A DNA stretch of 64,000 nt from Arthrobacter sp. SLBN-112 (GCF_030944625.1 NZ_JAUSXY010000001.1:558001-622000), one strand, 5' to 3'; shown: positions 1 to 9,500, numbered from the stretch's first letter. Program-made: numbers and translations. The notes: generated by a model not told the origin, from the letters alone.

Positions 1-85
1 CACGTTCGCCCTGGCAATCGCCGAAGCGACCGTGGAAAGCGGCGCCTCGGACCATGCAAACGCAGTGGCAGGAGTTTCCGCATGA
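1..85 (+). CDS. 3' end of an upstream gene (probable Gfo/Idh/MocA oxidoreductase)
   Basis: Only the last 27 codons are in the window, read from base 2 and ending at TGA 83-85. The tail is alanine-rich and helical-looking (ALAIAEATVESG). The stop overlaps the ATG of the next gene by 4 nt, which indicates translational coupling. The assignment is by analogy. The homologue of the next gene, at 37931-38743, also directly follows a Gfo/Idh oxidoreductase whose tail is similarly alanine-rich (ALYALELADAAAAKVLAG). The fragment alone does not prove the family. Confidence 0.5.
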   Translation, partial: TFALAIAEATVESGASDHANAVAGVSA

Positions 86-874
86 GTAACCACTTCACCG
101 TGCAGGCAACCCCAGCCGCCGAGGAGGCCGGCGCGGTCACCCGGACCGTGGCATCGCTGCCCGCAACGTTCGGCCCCACCCCTGCCGGCCACGCCGGCCT
201 TGCCGATGTGCTGGTGGTTGCGGGCAGCAGCGGCTGGACCGCCGAAGCCGCCGGCGCCGTGCAGTCGGGTGCGCGCGGCATCGTGGTGGCCAACCCCGTG
301 CCCGAGGACACCTCGGAATTGGCGGCTGTGGCGGACGCCACGGGGGCCGTCGTCGTCCTTGATCTCCGCTGGGCCGCAAACCCCGCCCTGGTCGCCGAAG
401 GTTCCGGCCCCGACGCCCGCGGCGCGGTGCGCAGCGGGCTGGGCACCGCGTCACTGCTGGACAGTGTGGCGACGGCGGCGCCCGGCACCGATCCGCAGCA
501 ACTCCTGGGCGAGCACCTTGCCGCATTGCTGGCCGTCACCGGCCGGCTCGACGGTCAGCGGCAGGCTCGCCAACGGTGCGCCTTTCACCGCCCAGGGCGT
601 GCTCACCGCCGCCCGGCCGTCCGGCGTCGACATCCGCCTCTACACCGCCGACGGCGGGGTTGCCGTCCAGGTTCCCGATCCGGACGCCGCCTGGCCGGCC
701 GAGGTCCGGGTCACCGGGCCGCACGGCGACCTCCTGCTTCCCACCCTGTACGAATCCGCCCACCGGTTTGCGTGGCGGCGCCTGAAGGAGCACCTCAGCG
801 CCGGCACCAGGCCGGACGATCTGGCCGGGTTCGCCCGGCTGACCGACCTCTACGCAACGCTCACCGCCACGTAA
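82..874 (+). pseudogene. Unrecognised partner protein of a Gfo/Idh oxidoreductase, interrupted by a +1 frameshift
   Basis: Reading starts at ATG 82 and is coherent to about base 550 (Rossmann-like stretches such as DVLVVAGSSG and GARGIVVANP). It then continues one frame later (GRLANGAPFTAQG to YATLTAT) and stops at 874. Removing one base near 540-556 gives a single product of about 263 residues. The restored protein resembles the intact 270-residue product of 37931-38743 in overall plan: an N-terminal alpha/beta half, then a beta-rich part and a C-terminal helical segment (YESAHRFAWRRL here, YETSARLALRRA there). I do not recognise a named family. Both copies are coupled to a Gfo/Idh gene, so a role with that enzyme (for example a second subunit or a modulator) is inferred. 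The break could be a sequencing error or real inactivation. Confidence 0.6.
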
Positions 875-988
875 CCAGCCCCTCCGATACGCAACCGAAC
901 ACGGCAGTCCAGTCCCACCTCCACTCTCAACGATGAGCAGGACCGTACCAACGGCGCACCGCGCCCGACGGTCCCGAAAGGACACATC

Positions 989-2311
989 ATGAATGCATCT
1001 TCCGAAGCACGCCGCTCCTTCTCCCGACGCGGCTTCCTGGGCCTGACGGCCGCTGCAGCCTCCGTACCGCTGCTTGCAGCCTGTGGCGGCGGCTCGGCAT
1101 CCCAGGGTGGCGGCGGGGCCGGCGGGACCGTCAAGTTCTGGGACATGCCCTGGGCAACGCCGGCCTATAACGACGCCGCCAAGAGCATCGCGGAGGGCTT
1201 CTCCGGCGCCAACGGCAGCAAAGCCAGCTACCAGATCATCCAGTGGAACAACTTCTACCAGACCTTCTCCTCGGCGATCGCCTCGAAGACCGGTCCCGCG
1301 GTTTCCACGGGCGGCGGCTTCCAGGCGTTCCAGTTCGAGCAGCAGGGCCAGATCGCCTACGCGGACAAGGTGATCGACAAGCTGAAGGCAAACGGCCAAT
1401 TCGACGACTTCCTGCCCGGCGTGCTGGACCCGTTCAAGTCGGACAAGGGCTATGTGGCAGTTCCCTGGCAGCTGGACATGCGCGTCTTCTGGTACCGCAA
1501 GTCCCTCTTCGAAAAGGCAAACGTCGCCCTGCCCACGGACTGGCCGTCCCTTCTTGAAGCCGGCAAGGCCCTGAAGAAGGTCGGCGCCTTCGGCTTCACC
1601 ACCGGCGCAGGTGCCGGCAACAACTACGCCAACCACTCCATGATCATGATGATGGTCAACAACGGCGGCGGCGTGTTCAACAAGGACGGCGAGCTGGACC
1701 TGATGAACGACCGCAACGTCGAGGCCATGGAGTTCGTGCTGGAGCTCGTGTCCAACGGCATCGTGGACCCCGCCGCGGTCAGCTACACCACCGACAACAT
1801 GTCGGCCCAGTGGAAGGACGGCAAGGCAGGCTACGGCCTGTTCCAGGTGAACGTTCCGCAGCGCGTGGGCGACACCTCCGGCGACCTCCTGGTGGCTGAC
1901 CCGATCAAGGGCCCGCACGGAGACAAAGCCACCATCGTGTTCCCGAACAACATCATGATGTACACCAACACCCCGTCCCAGGACGCCTCCGAGGAGTTCC
2001 TGGTGTACTACCTGGGCCAGCTCAAGCAACTGTGGCAGAAGAAGCTCATGTCCGCCCTGCCGGTCTTCAAATCCATCACGGAGATGCCCGAGTTCGCGGA
2101 CGATCCCAACAACGTCAAGATCGTCAAGGACTGGCAGCCCATCGCCAAGACCTTCGCCTCCCAGGGCAGCAAGCTGAACGCCAACCTGGCCGCCCTCGAC
2201 GGCGGCCAGGCCCTCAACCAGTTCAGCCAGACCATCATCACCGGAAAGGCCGATGCCAAGACCGCCCTGCAGACCTTCCAGTCCGGCCTCGAATCCGTCC
2301 TTAAGAAGTAA
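989..2311 (+). CDS. Sugar ABC transporter substrate-binding lipoprotein (CUT1, family 1)
   Basis: This is a 440-residue extracellular solute-binding protein. The N-terminus has a twin-arginine motif (SRRGFLGLT) followed by a hydrophobic stretch and the lipobox LAAC near residue 31, so it is probably Tat-exported and lipid-anchored. A glycine/serine linker follows and then a MalE-like fold with typical aromatic sugar-contact stretches (WDMPWATP, VPWQLDMRVFWYRK). It heads a transporter set with two permeases 9 bp downstream. No ATPase gene lies nearby, as is common in actinobacterial CUT1 systems that share an MsiK-type ATPase. The substrate is unknown. The downstream TIM-barrel and Gfo/Idh enzymes suggest a glycoside or an oxidised sugar. 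Confidence 0.93.
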   Translation: MNASSEARRSFSRRGFLGLTAAAASVPLLAACGGGSASQGGGGAGGTVKFWDMPWATPAYNDAAKSIAEGFSGANGSKASYQIIQWNNFYQTFSSAIASKTGPAVSTGGGFQAFQFEQQGQIAYADKVIDKLKANGQFDDFLPGVLDPFKSDKGYVAVPWQLDMRVFWYRKSLFEKANVALPTDWPSLLEAGKALKKVGAFGFTTGAGAGNNYANHSMIMMMVNNGGGVFNKDGELDLMNDRNVEAMEFVLELVSNGIVDPAAVSYTTDNMSAQWKDGKAGYGLFQVNVPQRVGDTSGDLLVADPIKGPHGDKATIVFPNNIMMYTNTPSQDASEEFLVYYLGQLKQLWQKKLMSALPVFKSITEMPEFADDPNNVKIVKDWQPIAKTFASQGSKLNANLAALDGGQALNQFSQTIITGKADAKTALQTFQSGLESVLKK

Positions 2312-2320
2312 GCGCACGCC

Positions 2321-3283
2321 ATGTCCTCCACCACTGCACAATCCGGCCTGGCCCGGGCCCGCCGCGGGGTTGCCCCCGGCGGGACCGGGACCGCCGGGGG
2401 CAAACGCAAGAGCAAGCTCTCCGCCCAGGCCACCAGGACCTTCTTCTGGCTCCTGCTCCCGTCCGTGGTCCTCCTGGTCCTGATCCACGGCTACCCCCTG
2501 ATCTACGCCGCGGTCCAGGCCACGCACGACGGAGACCTGCTCCAGACCGGCAACTTCGTCGGCGTCCAGAACTTCTCCACCGTCCTGACCTCCCCGGCGT
2601 TCTGGAAAGCCGCGCAGTTCACCCTGTGGTTCACCATCGTCGGCGTGTTCGGATCCTGGCTCGTGGGCCTGGGACTTGCCCTGCTCCTCCGCACCAAGAT
2701 CCCCGCCGGGAACACGTTCAAGGTCCTGCTGCTCCTGCCCTGGGTGGTGCCGATCGTGGTGTCCTCCACCGCCTGGAACTGGCTGGTGGCCACCCCGGAC
2801 AGCCTGATTCCCGCCCTGTTCCGGAACCTTGGCCTGGGCACCCCGCTGTTCCTGGCAGACCCCACCCTGGCCTCCATCACCGTGATGGTCTTCAAAGTCT
2901 GGGTCAGCTTCCCGTTCATGATGATGATGATCTCGGCCGCCCTGGCCTCGGTGGACACCACCGTGTACGAGGCTGCGAGCATGGACGGCGCCAGCCCCTG
3001 GCAGCAGTTCACCCAGATCACCCTGCCGCTGATTGCCCGTTCCACCTACATCAGCTGGATCCTGATGACCATCTTCTGCGTCAACGACTTCCCCACCATC
3101 TACCTGCTCACCGGCGGCGGCCCGGTCAACGCCACCACCTCCCTGGTGGTCCTGGCCTACCGGACCGTGTTCCAGGACTTCGCCACCGGCCCCGGCGTGG
3201 CCATCGCCTTCCTCATGACCATGACCCTGGTGGTCATCTCGGTCATCCTGTACCGCCAGATCCGAAAGTCGAGTGTCGAATAA
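2321..3283 (+). CDS. Sugar ABC transporter permease (MalF-like)
   Basis: A 320-residue inner-membrane permease with about six transmembrane helices after a 35-residue basic, glycine-rich cytoplasmic tail. The cytoplasmic loop that contacts the ATPase is visible as YEAASMDGASPWQQF, the EAA motif. The C-terminal Ser-Val-Glu codons end in TAA, which overlaps the next ATG by 1 nt. It pairs with the following permease and the preceding binding protein to form a CUT1 importer. Confidence 0.93.
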   Translation: MSSTTAQSGLARARRGVAPGGTGTAGGKRKSKLSAQATRTFFWLLLPSVVLLVLIHGYPLIYAAVQATHDGDLLQTGNFVGVQNFSTVLTSPAFWKAAQFTLWFTIVGVFGSWLVGLGLALLLRTKIPAGNTFKVLLLLPWVVPIVVSSTAWNWLVATPDSLIPALFRNLGLGTPLFLADPTLASITVMVFKVWVSFPFMMMMISAALASVDTTVYEAASMDGASPWQQFTQITLPLIARSTYISWILMTIFCVNDFPTIYLLTGGGPVNATTSLVVLAYRTVFQDFATGPGVAIAFLMTMTLVVISVILYRQIRKSSVE

Positions 3284-4176
3284 TGAGCGCAGCAGTCCAC
3301 GCCCATCCCCAATCCGGCCCGGCGCTGGGAGTCGGCCAGGCTGGCAACGCCCGCCGGGTACTCTCCGAAGCCGGCCAGCGGGGCCGCTGGTGGCGGTTCA
3401 TCGCCATCCTCATCATCACGGCGGTCGTGCTGGTCCCCATCATGGTCACCATCGTGCTCGCCTTCACCCCGGGCCCCAACAGCACCGCCACCGGCCTGAC
3501 CTTCGAGAACCTCAGCAACGTCTTCTCCAAGACCCTCGCCGCCACGTGGCTGAAAAACAGCCTGGTCACCACGCTCTCCACCGTGGTGGTTTCGGTGGCC
3601 GTGGCCGCCCCCGCCGGCTATGTCCTCTCCCGCGGCCGGTCCAAGGCCGTCTCCGGCTATTCCCTGCTCCTGTTCGTGATGCAGTCGCTGCCCATCATCA
3701 CCTCCGTGGTGCCGCTGTTCATCCTGTTCGCCGGCATGGGCCTGGTAGACAACCTCCTGGGCCTGACCATCATTTACGTCGGCTCCACCATGACGGTGGC
3801 CACCTGGATGATGGCCGCGTACTTCGACTCCATCCCCATCAGCCTGGAGGAAGCATCCTGGATCGACGGCTGCTCCGTCTTCGGGTCCTTCACCAAGGTG
3901 GTCCTCCGGAACTCCCTCCCCGGCGTCCTCTCCACCGCGATCTTCGCCTTCCTCCTGGCCTGGAACGACTATCTCGTCGCCATCGTCTTCCTCCGCTCGA
4001 ACGAAATCTTCACCCTCCCCATGGGCGTGCAGTCCTTCTTCCAGCAAAACGCGACAGACTGGACCTCAGTCATGGCCCTGGCCGTGGTCATGATGCTCCC
4101 GCCCGTCATCGTGTTCGCCGCCTTGAACAAATACTTCAGCGTCGGCGGTATAGGCGGCTCCCTCGCGGGCCGCTGA
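3283..4176 (+). CDS. Sugar ABC transporter permease (MalG-like)
   Basis: A 297-residue membrane protein. The start at ATG 3283 is chosen because it overlaps the stop of the first permease (TAATG) and gives a normal MalG length; the frame is open further upstream but has no better site. The EAA loop reads LEEASWIDGCSVFGSF, followed by the typical LAWNDYLVAIVFL segment near the end. It is the second half of the importer, and a 46-bp gap separates it from the first catabolic gene. Confidence 0.93.
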   Translation: MSAAVHAHPQSGPALGVGQAGNARRVLSEAGQRGRWWRFIAILIITAVVLVPIMVTIVLAFTPGPNSTATGLTFENLSNVFSKTLAATWLKNSLVTTLSTVVVSVAVAAPAGYVLSRGRSKAVSGYSLLLFVMQSLPIITSVVPLFILFAGMGLVDNLLGLTIIYVGSTMTVATWMMAAYFDSIPISLEEASWIDGCSVFGSFTKVVLRNSLPGVLSTAIFAFLLAWNDYLVAIVFLRSNEIFTLPMGVQSFFQQNATDWTSVMALAVVMMLPPVIVFAALNKYFSVGGIGGSLAGR

Positions 4177-4222
4177 CCCCCCGCACTCTTCCAACCGTTC
4201 CACACCACCGCTAAGGAAACCC

Positions 4223-4975
4223 ATGTCCTACTCACTTCAGCTCTACACGCTCCGCAACGCCATCTCCGAGGACCTTCCCGGCACCATCAAGAGGGTCGCC
4301 GATATCGGCTTCACGCAAGTGGAGCCATACAACTTCGTGGCCACGGCCAAGGAACTGGGCGCCGCCCTGAAAAAGAACGACCTCACCGCCCCTTCCGGCC
4401 ACGCCCCGCTGATGAGCCAGGACCAGGACGAGATCTTCACCGCCGCCAAGGAACTGGGCATCAGCACGGTCATTGACCCGTTCCTGCCCGCCGAGCACTG
4501 GCAGAGGGCCGAGGACATCCAGGCGACGGCAGCCAAGCTCAACGCTGCCGCCCGGAAGGGCGCCGGGTACGGCATCCGGGTGGGCTACCACAACCACGCC
4601 TGGGAGCTGGAGTCCATCATTGACGGCCGCACCGCGCTGGAGTACTTCGAATCCCTGCTGGACCCGGAACTGGTCCTGGAAGTGGACACGTACTGGGTAG
4701 CCGTGGGCGGGCAAGACCCGGTGGACATCCTGGCCAAGCTGGGTGACCGGGTGAAGTTCATCCATATCAAGGACGGTCCCCTGACCAGGGACAACAAGGC
4801 CCAGCAGCCCGCAGGCCAGGGCAAAGTGCCAGTCATGGACGTGATCGCGGCCGCCAGGTCCCTGGAGGTGGGCGTGGTGGAGTTCGACGACTACGCCGGT
4901 GATATCTTCGAAGGCATCGCAGAAAGCCTGGCTTTCCTGAACAGCAACACCGCAGCCGAAGGAGCCAACGCGTGA
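4223..4975 (+). CDS. TIM-barrel sugar phosphate isomerase/epimerase family protein
   Basis: A 250-residue AP-endonuclease-2/xylose-isomerase-like barrel. It begins SLQLYTLRN, the classic first strand. Candidate metal-binding positions are seen in YHNHAWELE, LEVDTYWV, FIHIKDG and VVEFDDY. The ribosome site AAGGAA precedes ATG 4223. It overlaps the next Gfo/Idh gene by 4 nt (GTGA). In related operons such enzymes act on 3-keto sugars as epimerases, hydratases or lyases. The precise reaction cannot be read from the sequence. Confidence 0.88.
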   Translation: MSYSLQLYTLRNAISEDLPGTIKRVADIGFTQVEPYNFVATAKELGAALKKNDLTAPSGHAPLMSQDQDEIFTAAKELGISTVIDPFLPAEHWQRAEDIQATAAKLNAAARKGAGYGIRVGYHNHAWELESIIDGRTALEYFESLLDPELVLEVDTYWVAVGGQDPVDILAKLGDRVKFIHIKDGPLTRDNKAQQPAGQGKVPVMDVIAAARSLEVGVVEFDDYAGDIFEGIAESLAFLNSNTAAEGANA

Positions 4976-6099
4976 GCACCCCCGCAGCCACGTCTTCCCG
5001 CAAGGGCCCGGTGGGCGTCGGCGTCATCGGCGCCGGCGTGATCAGCAAGCAGTACCTGGACAACCTCACCGCGTTCCCGGACCTCAAGGTCCACGTCATC
5101 GCCGATCTCTTCGAGGAAGCCGCCGAGGCGCGCGCCAAGGAATACGGGGTCCCCGAGTGGGGCGGGGTGGAGAAGGCCCTGAACCACCCCGACGTCGAAA
5201 TCATCGTCAACCTCACCATCCCGGCAGCGCACGTGGAGGTGGCCACCGCCGCCGTCAACGCCGGCAAACATGTCTGGACCGAGAAGCCGTTCTCGCTGGA
5301 CCGTGAGTCCGGGCTGGGCCTGCTCAAGACCGCGGACACGGCTGGCATCCGGCTGGGCTGCGCGCCGGATACCTTCCTCGGCGCCGGGATCCAGACCGCG
5401 CTGCGGCTGATCCAGCGCGGGGACATCGGCACCCCGCTGACGGCGATGACCATGTTCCAGACCCCCGGCCCGGAGTCCTGGCACCCCAACCCGGCGTTCC
5501 TCTTCCAGCACGGTGCCGGTCCTCTGTTCGACATGGGCCCGTACTACCTCACCGCCCTGGTCCAGGCGTTCGGTTCCATCCGCAAGGTGGCCGCCGTCGG
5601 CTCCAAGGCCAAGGACGTCCGGGTGATCGGTTCCGGGCCCAAGGCCGGCGAGGAGTTCACCGTCGAGGTGCCCACCCACGTCTCGGCGATGGCGCAGTTC
5701 GAGTCCGGGGCCTCCTCGCACAGCGTCTTCTCCTTCGAATCCCCCCGGACCCGGATGGGTTTCGTGGAAATCACGGGCACCGAGGCAACCCTGTCGCTGC
5801 CGGACCCCAACTACTTCACCGGCGAGATCAAGCTCTGGCGCGCCGGCGACGAGGACTGGACCACCGTCCCGGCCACCGGGCCCGCCAACGGCCGGGGCAT
5901 GGGCGTACTGGACATGGCACGGTCCATCCGCGCCGGCCTCCCGCACCGCGCCACCGGCGACCTGGCCTACCACGTGCTGGACACCATGGTTTCCATCAGT
6001 GAGTCCATCGACGGCGGCACGTTCATCGACGTCGAAAGCTCAGCCCCGGCTTCCTCCCCCATCCCGGAGGACTGGGCCCCGGAAACCGCCACACTCTGA
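4972..6099 (+). CDS. Gfo/Idh/MocA family NAD(P)-dependent oxidoreductase
   Basis: A 375-residue protein starting at a GTG that overlaps the preceding stop. The Rossmann motif VGVIGAGVIS is near residues 14-23. The EKP motif (WTEKPFSL) carries the expected catalytic or cofactor lysine, and the second-domain acid/aromatic motif LFDMGPYYLT follows. The family oxidises or reduces sugars and cyclitols, often at C3. It sits between a TIM barrel and a second Gfo/Idh gene in the same operon, which suggests two redox steps on one sugar. Confidence 0.92.
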   Translation: MSTPAATSSRKGPVGVGVIGAGVISKQYLDNLTAFPDLKVHVIADLFEEAAEARAKEYGVPEWGGVEKALNHPDVEIIVNLTIPAAHVEVATAAVNAGKHVWTEKPFSLDRESGLGLLKTADTAGIRLGCAPDTFLGAGIQTALRLIQRGDIGTPLTAMTMFQTPGPESWHPNPAFLFQHGAGPLFDMGPYYLTALVQAFGSIRKVAAVGSKAKDVRVIGSGPKAGEEFTVEVPTHVSAMAQFESGASSHSVFSFESPRTRMGFVEITGTEATLSLPDPNYFTGEIKLWRAGDEDWTTVPATGPANGRGMGVLDMARSIRAGLPHRATGDLAYHVLDTMVSISESIDGGTFIDVESSAPASSPIPEDWAPETATL

Positions 6100-6119
6100 C
6101 AGGCAAGCAGGAACGCATC

Positions 6120-7298
6120 ATGAGCACACCCGCACACCCTTCCGTTTCCACGCCTTCCCGTCAGGCCTCCCGCCCCTTGGGCGTGGCCGCCATCGGCTAC
6201 GCCTTCATGGGCAAGGCCCACTCCAACGCCTGGCGGAACGTGGCCAGCTTCTTCGACGTCCCGGCCTTCGAGCAAAAGGTCCTCGTGGGCCGGGACGCCG
6301 GCGCCGTGGCAGAGGCAGCCGCCAGGTACGGTTGGGCCGAGTCGGCTACGGACTGGCGCACCGTGATCACCCGGGATGACATCGACATCGTGGACATCTG
6401 CGCGCCGGGCTGGATGCATGCCGAGATCGCCATCGCAGCGCTGGAGGCAGGCAAGCACGTGCTGGTGGAGAAGCCGCTGGCCAACACGTTGGCCGAGGCC
6501 GAACTCATGACCGCAGCGGCCGCCAAGGCCCGCGCCCGGGGGGTGCAGTCGATGATCGGCTTCAATTACCGGCGCGTCCCGGCCCTGGCCCTGGCCAGGG
6601 AACTGATCGCCGAGGGCCGCCTTGGCACCGTCCGGCACGTCCGCGCAGCCTACCTCCAGGACTGGCTCGCCGACGCCCAGGCCCCCATGACCTGGCGCCT
6701 CCGCAAGGAAACCGCAGGCTCCGGCGCCCTCGGCGACATCGCCTCCCACGCCATCGACCAGATTCTCTTCCTCCTGGGCGACCAAGTCAGCGAGGTCAGC
6801 GGCCGGCTGCACACCTTCGTGGACCGCCGCCCCGGCACCGGCGGCACCGAGGAAGTAACGGTCGACGACGCCGCCTGGGCCACGCTGTCCCTCACCTCCG
6901 GGGCGGTAGCCTCAGTGGAGGTGTCCCGGGTGGCCACTGGACGGAAGAATTCCCTCCAGATCGAGGTGTACGGCGAGAAGGGAAGCCTCCTGTTCGACCT
7001 GGAAAACCTCAACGAACTCGGCTTCCTGGACGCCACCGCACCGGTCCGTGAACAGGGGTTCCGCCGCATCCTGGTCAACGAACCCGAACACCCCTACCTC
7101 GAAGCGTGGTGGCCGCAAGGCCACATCATCGGCTGGGAACACACCTTCACCCACCAGGTCCGGGACTTCCTTCTGGCCGTCGATAGCGGGTCCGCGCCGT
7201 CGCCGTCGTTCGAAGAAGGACTGAACGTCCAGTACGTCCTGGACGCCGTGGAGGAATCCGCAGCCAACAAAAGCACCCTCACCGTCGTGCGCCACTAG
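6120..7298 (+). CDS. Gfo/Idh/MocA family oxidoreductase (paralogue of 43737-44924)
   Basis: A 392-residue enzyme with AAIGYAFMGKAHS at the nucleotide fold, VLVEKPLAN as the EKP motif, and GDIASHAIDQ supplying the acid/histidine pair typical of the second domain. It is closely similar along its length to the reverse-strand gene at 43737-44924 (shared features: GYxFMGxAHS, FNYRRVPA versus FTYRRVPA, and the C-terminal LNVQYVLDAVE versus [11 protein letters not shown]). In both places it is next to the same type of TIM-barrel gene. Probable role: reduction or oxidation of a keto-sugar intermediate. Confidence 0.92.
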   Translation: MSTPAHPSVSTPSRQASRPLGVAAIGYAFMGKAHSNAWRNVASFFDVPAFEQKVLVGRDAGAVAEAAARYGWAESATDWRTVITRDDIDIVDICAPGWMHAEIAIAALEAGKHVLVEKPLANTLAEAELMTAAAAKARARGVQSMIGFNYRRVPALALARELIAEGRLGTVRHVRAAYLQDWLADAQAPMTWRLRKETAGSGALGDIASHAIDQILFLLGDQVSEVSGRLHTFVDRRPGTGGTEEVTVDDAAWATLSLTSGAVASVEVSRVATGRKNSLQIEVYGEKGSLLFDLENLNELGFLDATAPVREQGFRRILVNEPEHPYLEAWWPQGHIIGWEHTFTHQVRDFLLAVDSGSAPSPSFEEGLNVQYVLDAVEESAANKSTLTVVRH

Positions 7299-7324
7299 CG
7301 CCCTTATCTTCCAAGGAGCCCTGC

Positions 7325-8326
7325 ATGCCCCGCCCGTTTACCCTGTTCACCGGCCAGTGGGCCGACCTGCCCTTCGAAGAAGTCGCGCGCCTGGCCTCCG
7401 GCTGGGGATATGACGGCCTGGAAATCGCCGTCTCCGGGGACCACCTGGACGCCTGGCGCTGGGACGAACCCGGCTACGTCGACTCCAAACTCGAAATCCT
7501 GGAGAAGTACAACCTCAAGGTCTGGGCCATCTCCAACCACCTCAAGGGCCAGGCCGTCTGCGATGACCCCATCGACTTCCGCCACCAGGCCATCGTCGGA
7601 TCCAAGGTCTGGGGCGACGGCGACCCCGAAGGCGTCCGCACCCGCGCCGCCGAGGAAATGCAACACACCGCCCGCCTCGCCAAAGCCCTCGGCGTGGACA
7701 CCGTCGTCGGCTTCACCGGCTCCGCCATCTGGCAATACGTCGCCATGTTCCCACCCGTCCCCGAACAAGTCATCGACGCCGGCTACCAGGACTTCGCGGA
7801 CCGCTGGAACCCCATCCTGGACGTCTTCGACGAACAAGGCGTCCGCTTCGCCCACGAAGTCCACCCCTCAGAGATCGCCTACGACTACTGGACCACCGTC
7901 CGCACCCTCGAAGCGATCGGCCACCGCGAAGCGTTCGGCCTGAACTGGGACCCGTCCCACATGATGTGGCAGGGCATCGACCCCGTCTCCTTCATCTGGG
8001 ACTTCAAAGACCGGATCTACCACGTGGACTGCAAAGACACCAAGATCCGCCAGACCGGACGCAACACCGTCCTGGGCTCCCACCTGCCCTGGGGCGACCC
8101 CCGCCGCGGCTGGGACTTCGTCTCCGCCGGACGCGGCGACGTCCCCTGGGAAGCCTCCTTCCGCGCCCTCGCGGCGATCGGCTACAACGGCCCCATCAGC
8201 ATCGAATGGGAAGACGCCGGCATGGACCGCCTCCACGGCGCCCCCGAAGCCCTCGCCAACCTCAAAAAATACGACTTCCCCGCCTCCCAAACCAGCTTCG
8301 ACGCCGCCTTCAGCAGCAACGACTGA
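7325..8326 (+). CDS. TIM-barrel sugar isomerase/epimerase-like enzyme (paralogue of 42719-43723)
   Basis: A 333-residue barrel with four candidate metal ligands in order: Glu178 (AHEVHPSE), Asp209 (NWDPSHM), His233 (YHVDCKDT) and Glu294 (IEWEDAG). It is strikingly similar to the product of 42719-43723 (shared [18 protein letters not shown] and [14 protein letters not shown]). It is the last gene of the operon, 26 bp after the Gfo/Idh gene and followed by a hairpin. The family includes 3-keto-glycoside epimerases/lyases of the YcjR type. That specific activity is an inference from the neighbourhood. Confidence 0.9.
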   Translation: MPRPFTLFTGQWADLPFEEVARLASGWGYDGLEIAVSGDHLDAWRWDEPGYVDSKLEILEKYNLKVWAISNHLKGQAVCDDPIDFRHQAIVGSKVWGDGDPEGVRTRAAEEMQHTARLAKALGVDTVVGFTGSAIWQYVAMFPPVPEQVIDAGYQDFADRWNPILDVFDEQGVRFAHEVHPSEIAYDYWTTVRTLEAIGHREAFGLNWDPSHMMWQGIDPVSFIWDFKDRIYHVDCKDTKIRQTGRNTVLGSHLPWGDPRRGWDFVSAGRGDVPWEASFRALAAIGYNGPISIEWEDAGMDRLHGAPEALANLKKYDFPASQTSFDAAFSSND

Positions 8327-8348
8327 CGCCGCATGCAGGAAGGCAGAA

Positions 8349-8398
8349 GGCCCGGCGACGGTTCATGGCCACAATGAACCGCACGCTACAGGCCGGGC
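8349..8398. terminator. Nested inverted repeat between convergent genes
   Basis: The outer arms are GCCCGGC (8350-8356) and GCCGGGC (8392-8398). The inner arms CGGTTCAT (8359-8366) and ATGAACCG (8374-8381) have a 7-nt loop. It lies between the stops of a forward gene (8326) and a reverse gene (8414), so a bidirectional terminator is likely. No strong T tract follows. Confidence 0.55.
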
Positions 8399-8413
8399 AA
8401 CGCTCCTGCGTGT

Positions 8414-9283
8414 TCAGACGGAGTCCTCCCTCAGAACAACGTCATACGCCTCCACACGCCGGTCCGTTACAGTGGTAGGCGATTCCAAGTGGACCGCTCC
8501 GGAAGGCAGGATGCCCGCCCCGCCGTAGCGTTCCATGACCTGCCACTGCGCCACGACATCCTCGCCGGCATGCTCGGCAGGGAGACTGCTCCAGAAACGG
8601 AACCCGCCGGCGTCGTCCAAGGCCTCCCGGCGGTACAGTACGCAGCCGCCCAGCCAGGCCACATGGTACGGCACCCACTGGCCGGGCTGGAGCTGCAGTT
8701 CGGCGCTGAGATGGGTGACGTTGGCAGCACTGTGCAGGGGCCACCGCTCGAAGCCCGGGTCACCCGGACGGATCCGCTCGGGGGTTACCGGGCCATCCCA
8801 GACCTCGAAGGTGGATGCCTGTTCGGGCCTGCGGTCAGCGAGGAAGGACAGTCCCTGCGGCGCCATCCCCACAAAACCGCACCGCAGCTCGTCAAGGGCT
8901 TGGCTCAGCAGCTCCAGGGCACCCGGCTCCAGCCAGACGTCGTCGTCCAGGAAGAGGCACCGCTCCGCGGTGGACTGGTCCAGCAGGAACTGGCGGTGTT
9001 CCGCCAGCCCGCGCCGCGGCAGGTGCCGGAGCAGCCTGACGGGCCGGCCCTGCGCCTCCAGCACCCGCACCATCGCCGCGGCAGCCGGGTGTTCCCAGGC
9101 AGGCTGGCCGGCCGATTGGTCGCTGATGACGACAGCGAAGGCCTGTTCGGACTGGGCGGCAAGTCCGGCGAGGGAGACGGCCAGCTCGGCCGGCCGGTTG
9201 CAGGTGGGCACGAGGACGTCCACCGCCATCTTGTCCGGGCTTGGCTGGGGGCGTGCCCACTGTTCCGAAGATCTCCGGCCCAT
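8414..9283 (-). CDS. Family 2 glycosyltransferase-like protein
   Basis: About 289 residues from ATG 9283, chosen because AGGAAGG lies about 6 nt upstream; the frame is open 24 codons further. The N-terminal part has the GT-A nucleotide-binding look (VDVLVPTCNRP near residue 20) and the metal-binding DDD motif CLFLDDDVWLEPGA. A later AGEDVVAQWQVMERYG resembles the ED acceptor-side motif. It probably transfers an activated sugar onto an envelope or secreted acceptor in the cytoplasm. It is a stand-alone gene facing the sugar operon and has no visible glycan-biosynthesis neighbours. Confidence 0.85.
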   Translation of the reverse strand: MGRRSSEQWARPQPSPDKMAVDVLVPTCNRPAELAVSLAGLAAQSEQAFAVVISDQSAGQPAWEHPAAAAMVRVLEAQGRPVRLLRHLPRRGLAEHRQFLLDQSTAERCLFLDDDVWLEPGALELLSQALDELRCGFVGMAPQGLSFLADRRPEQASTFEVWDGPVTPERIRPGDPGFERWPLHSAANVTHLSAELQLQPGQWVPYHVAWLGGCVLYRREALDDAGGFRFWSSLPAEHAGEDVVAQWQVMERYGGAGILPSGAVHLESPTTVTDRRVEAYDVVLREDSV

Positions 9284-9441
9284 GGTCCACCTTCCTGGCG
9301 TGAGAATGGCTGGCACCGGCGGGCCACATCGAGGGTGCTGCTCACGCCGGCACATTGGGTTGCGCGTGTTCCGTACCCAGTCGGTTGCGATGTATTCACC
9401 CGCGGCGCAGGTGCACGGGGCGCGCCCGGGGGAACGATAAA

Positions 9442-9484
9442 GGCCCCCGCTTCCGCCGCCGGGAGGGCAGCGGAATCGGGGGCC
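9442..9484 (-). terminator. Strong rho-independent-type hairpin
   Basis: Arms GGCCCCCG-TTCCGC and GCGGAA-CGGGGGCC pair over about 15 positions around a 13-nt loop. On the reverse strand they are followed by TTTATCGTT. The hairpin lies 17 bp past the stop of the reverse gene at 9501-9857 and so most likely ends that transcript. Confidence 0.75.
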
Positions 9485-9500
9485 AGCGGCTCACGGCGCC

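Noticed and set aside
536..2527. A 663-codon reverse-strand open frame
   Set aside because: It lies opposite the binding-protein gene, has Gly/Val/His-rich shadow composition and no ribosome site or motif.
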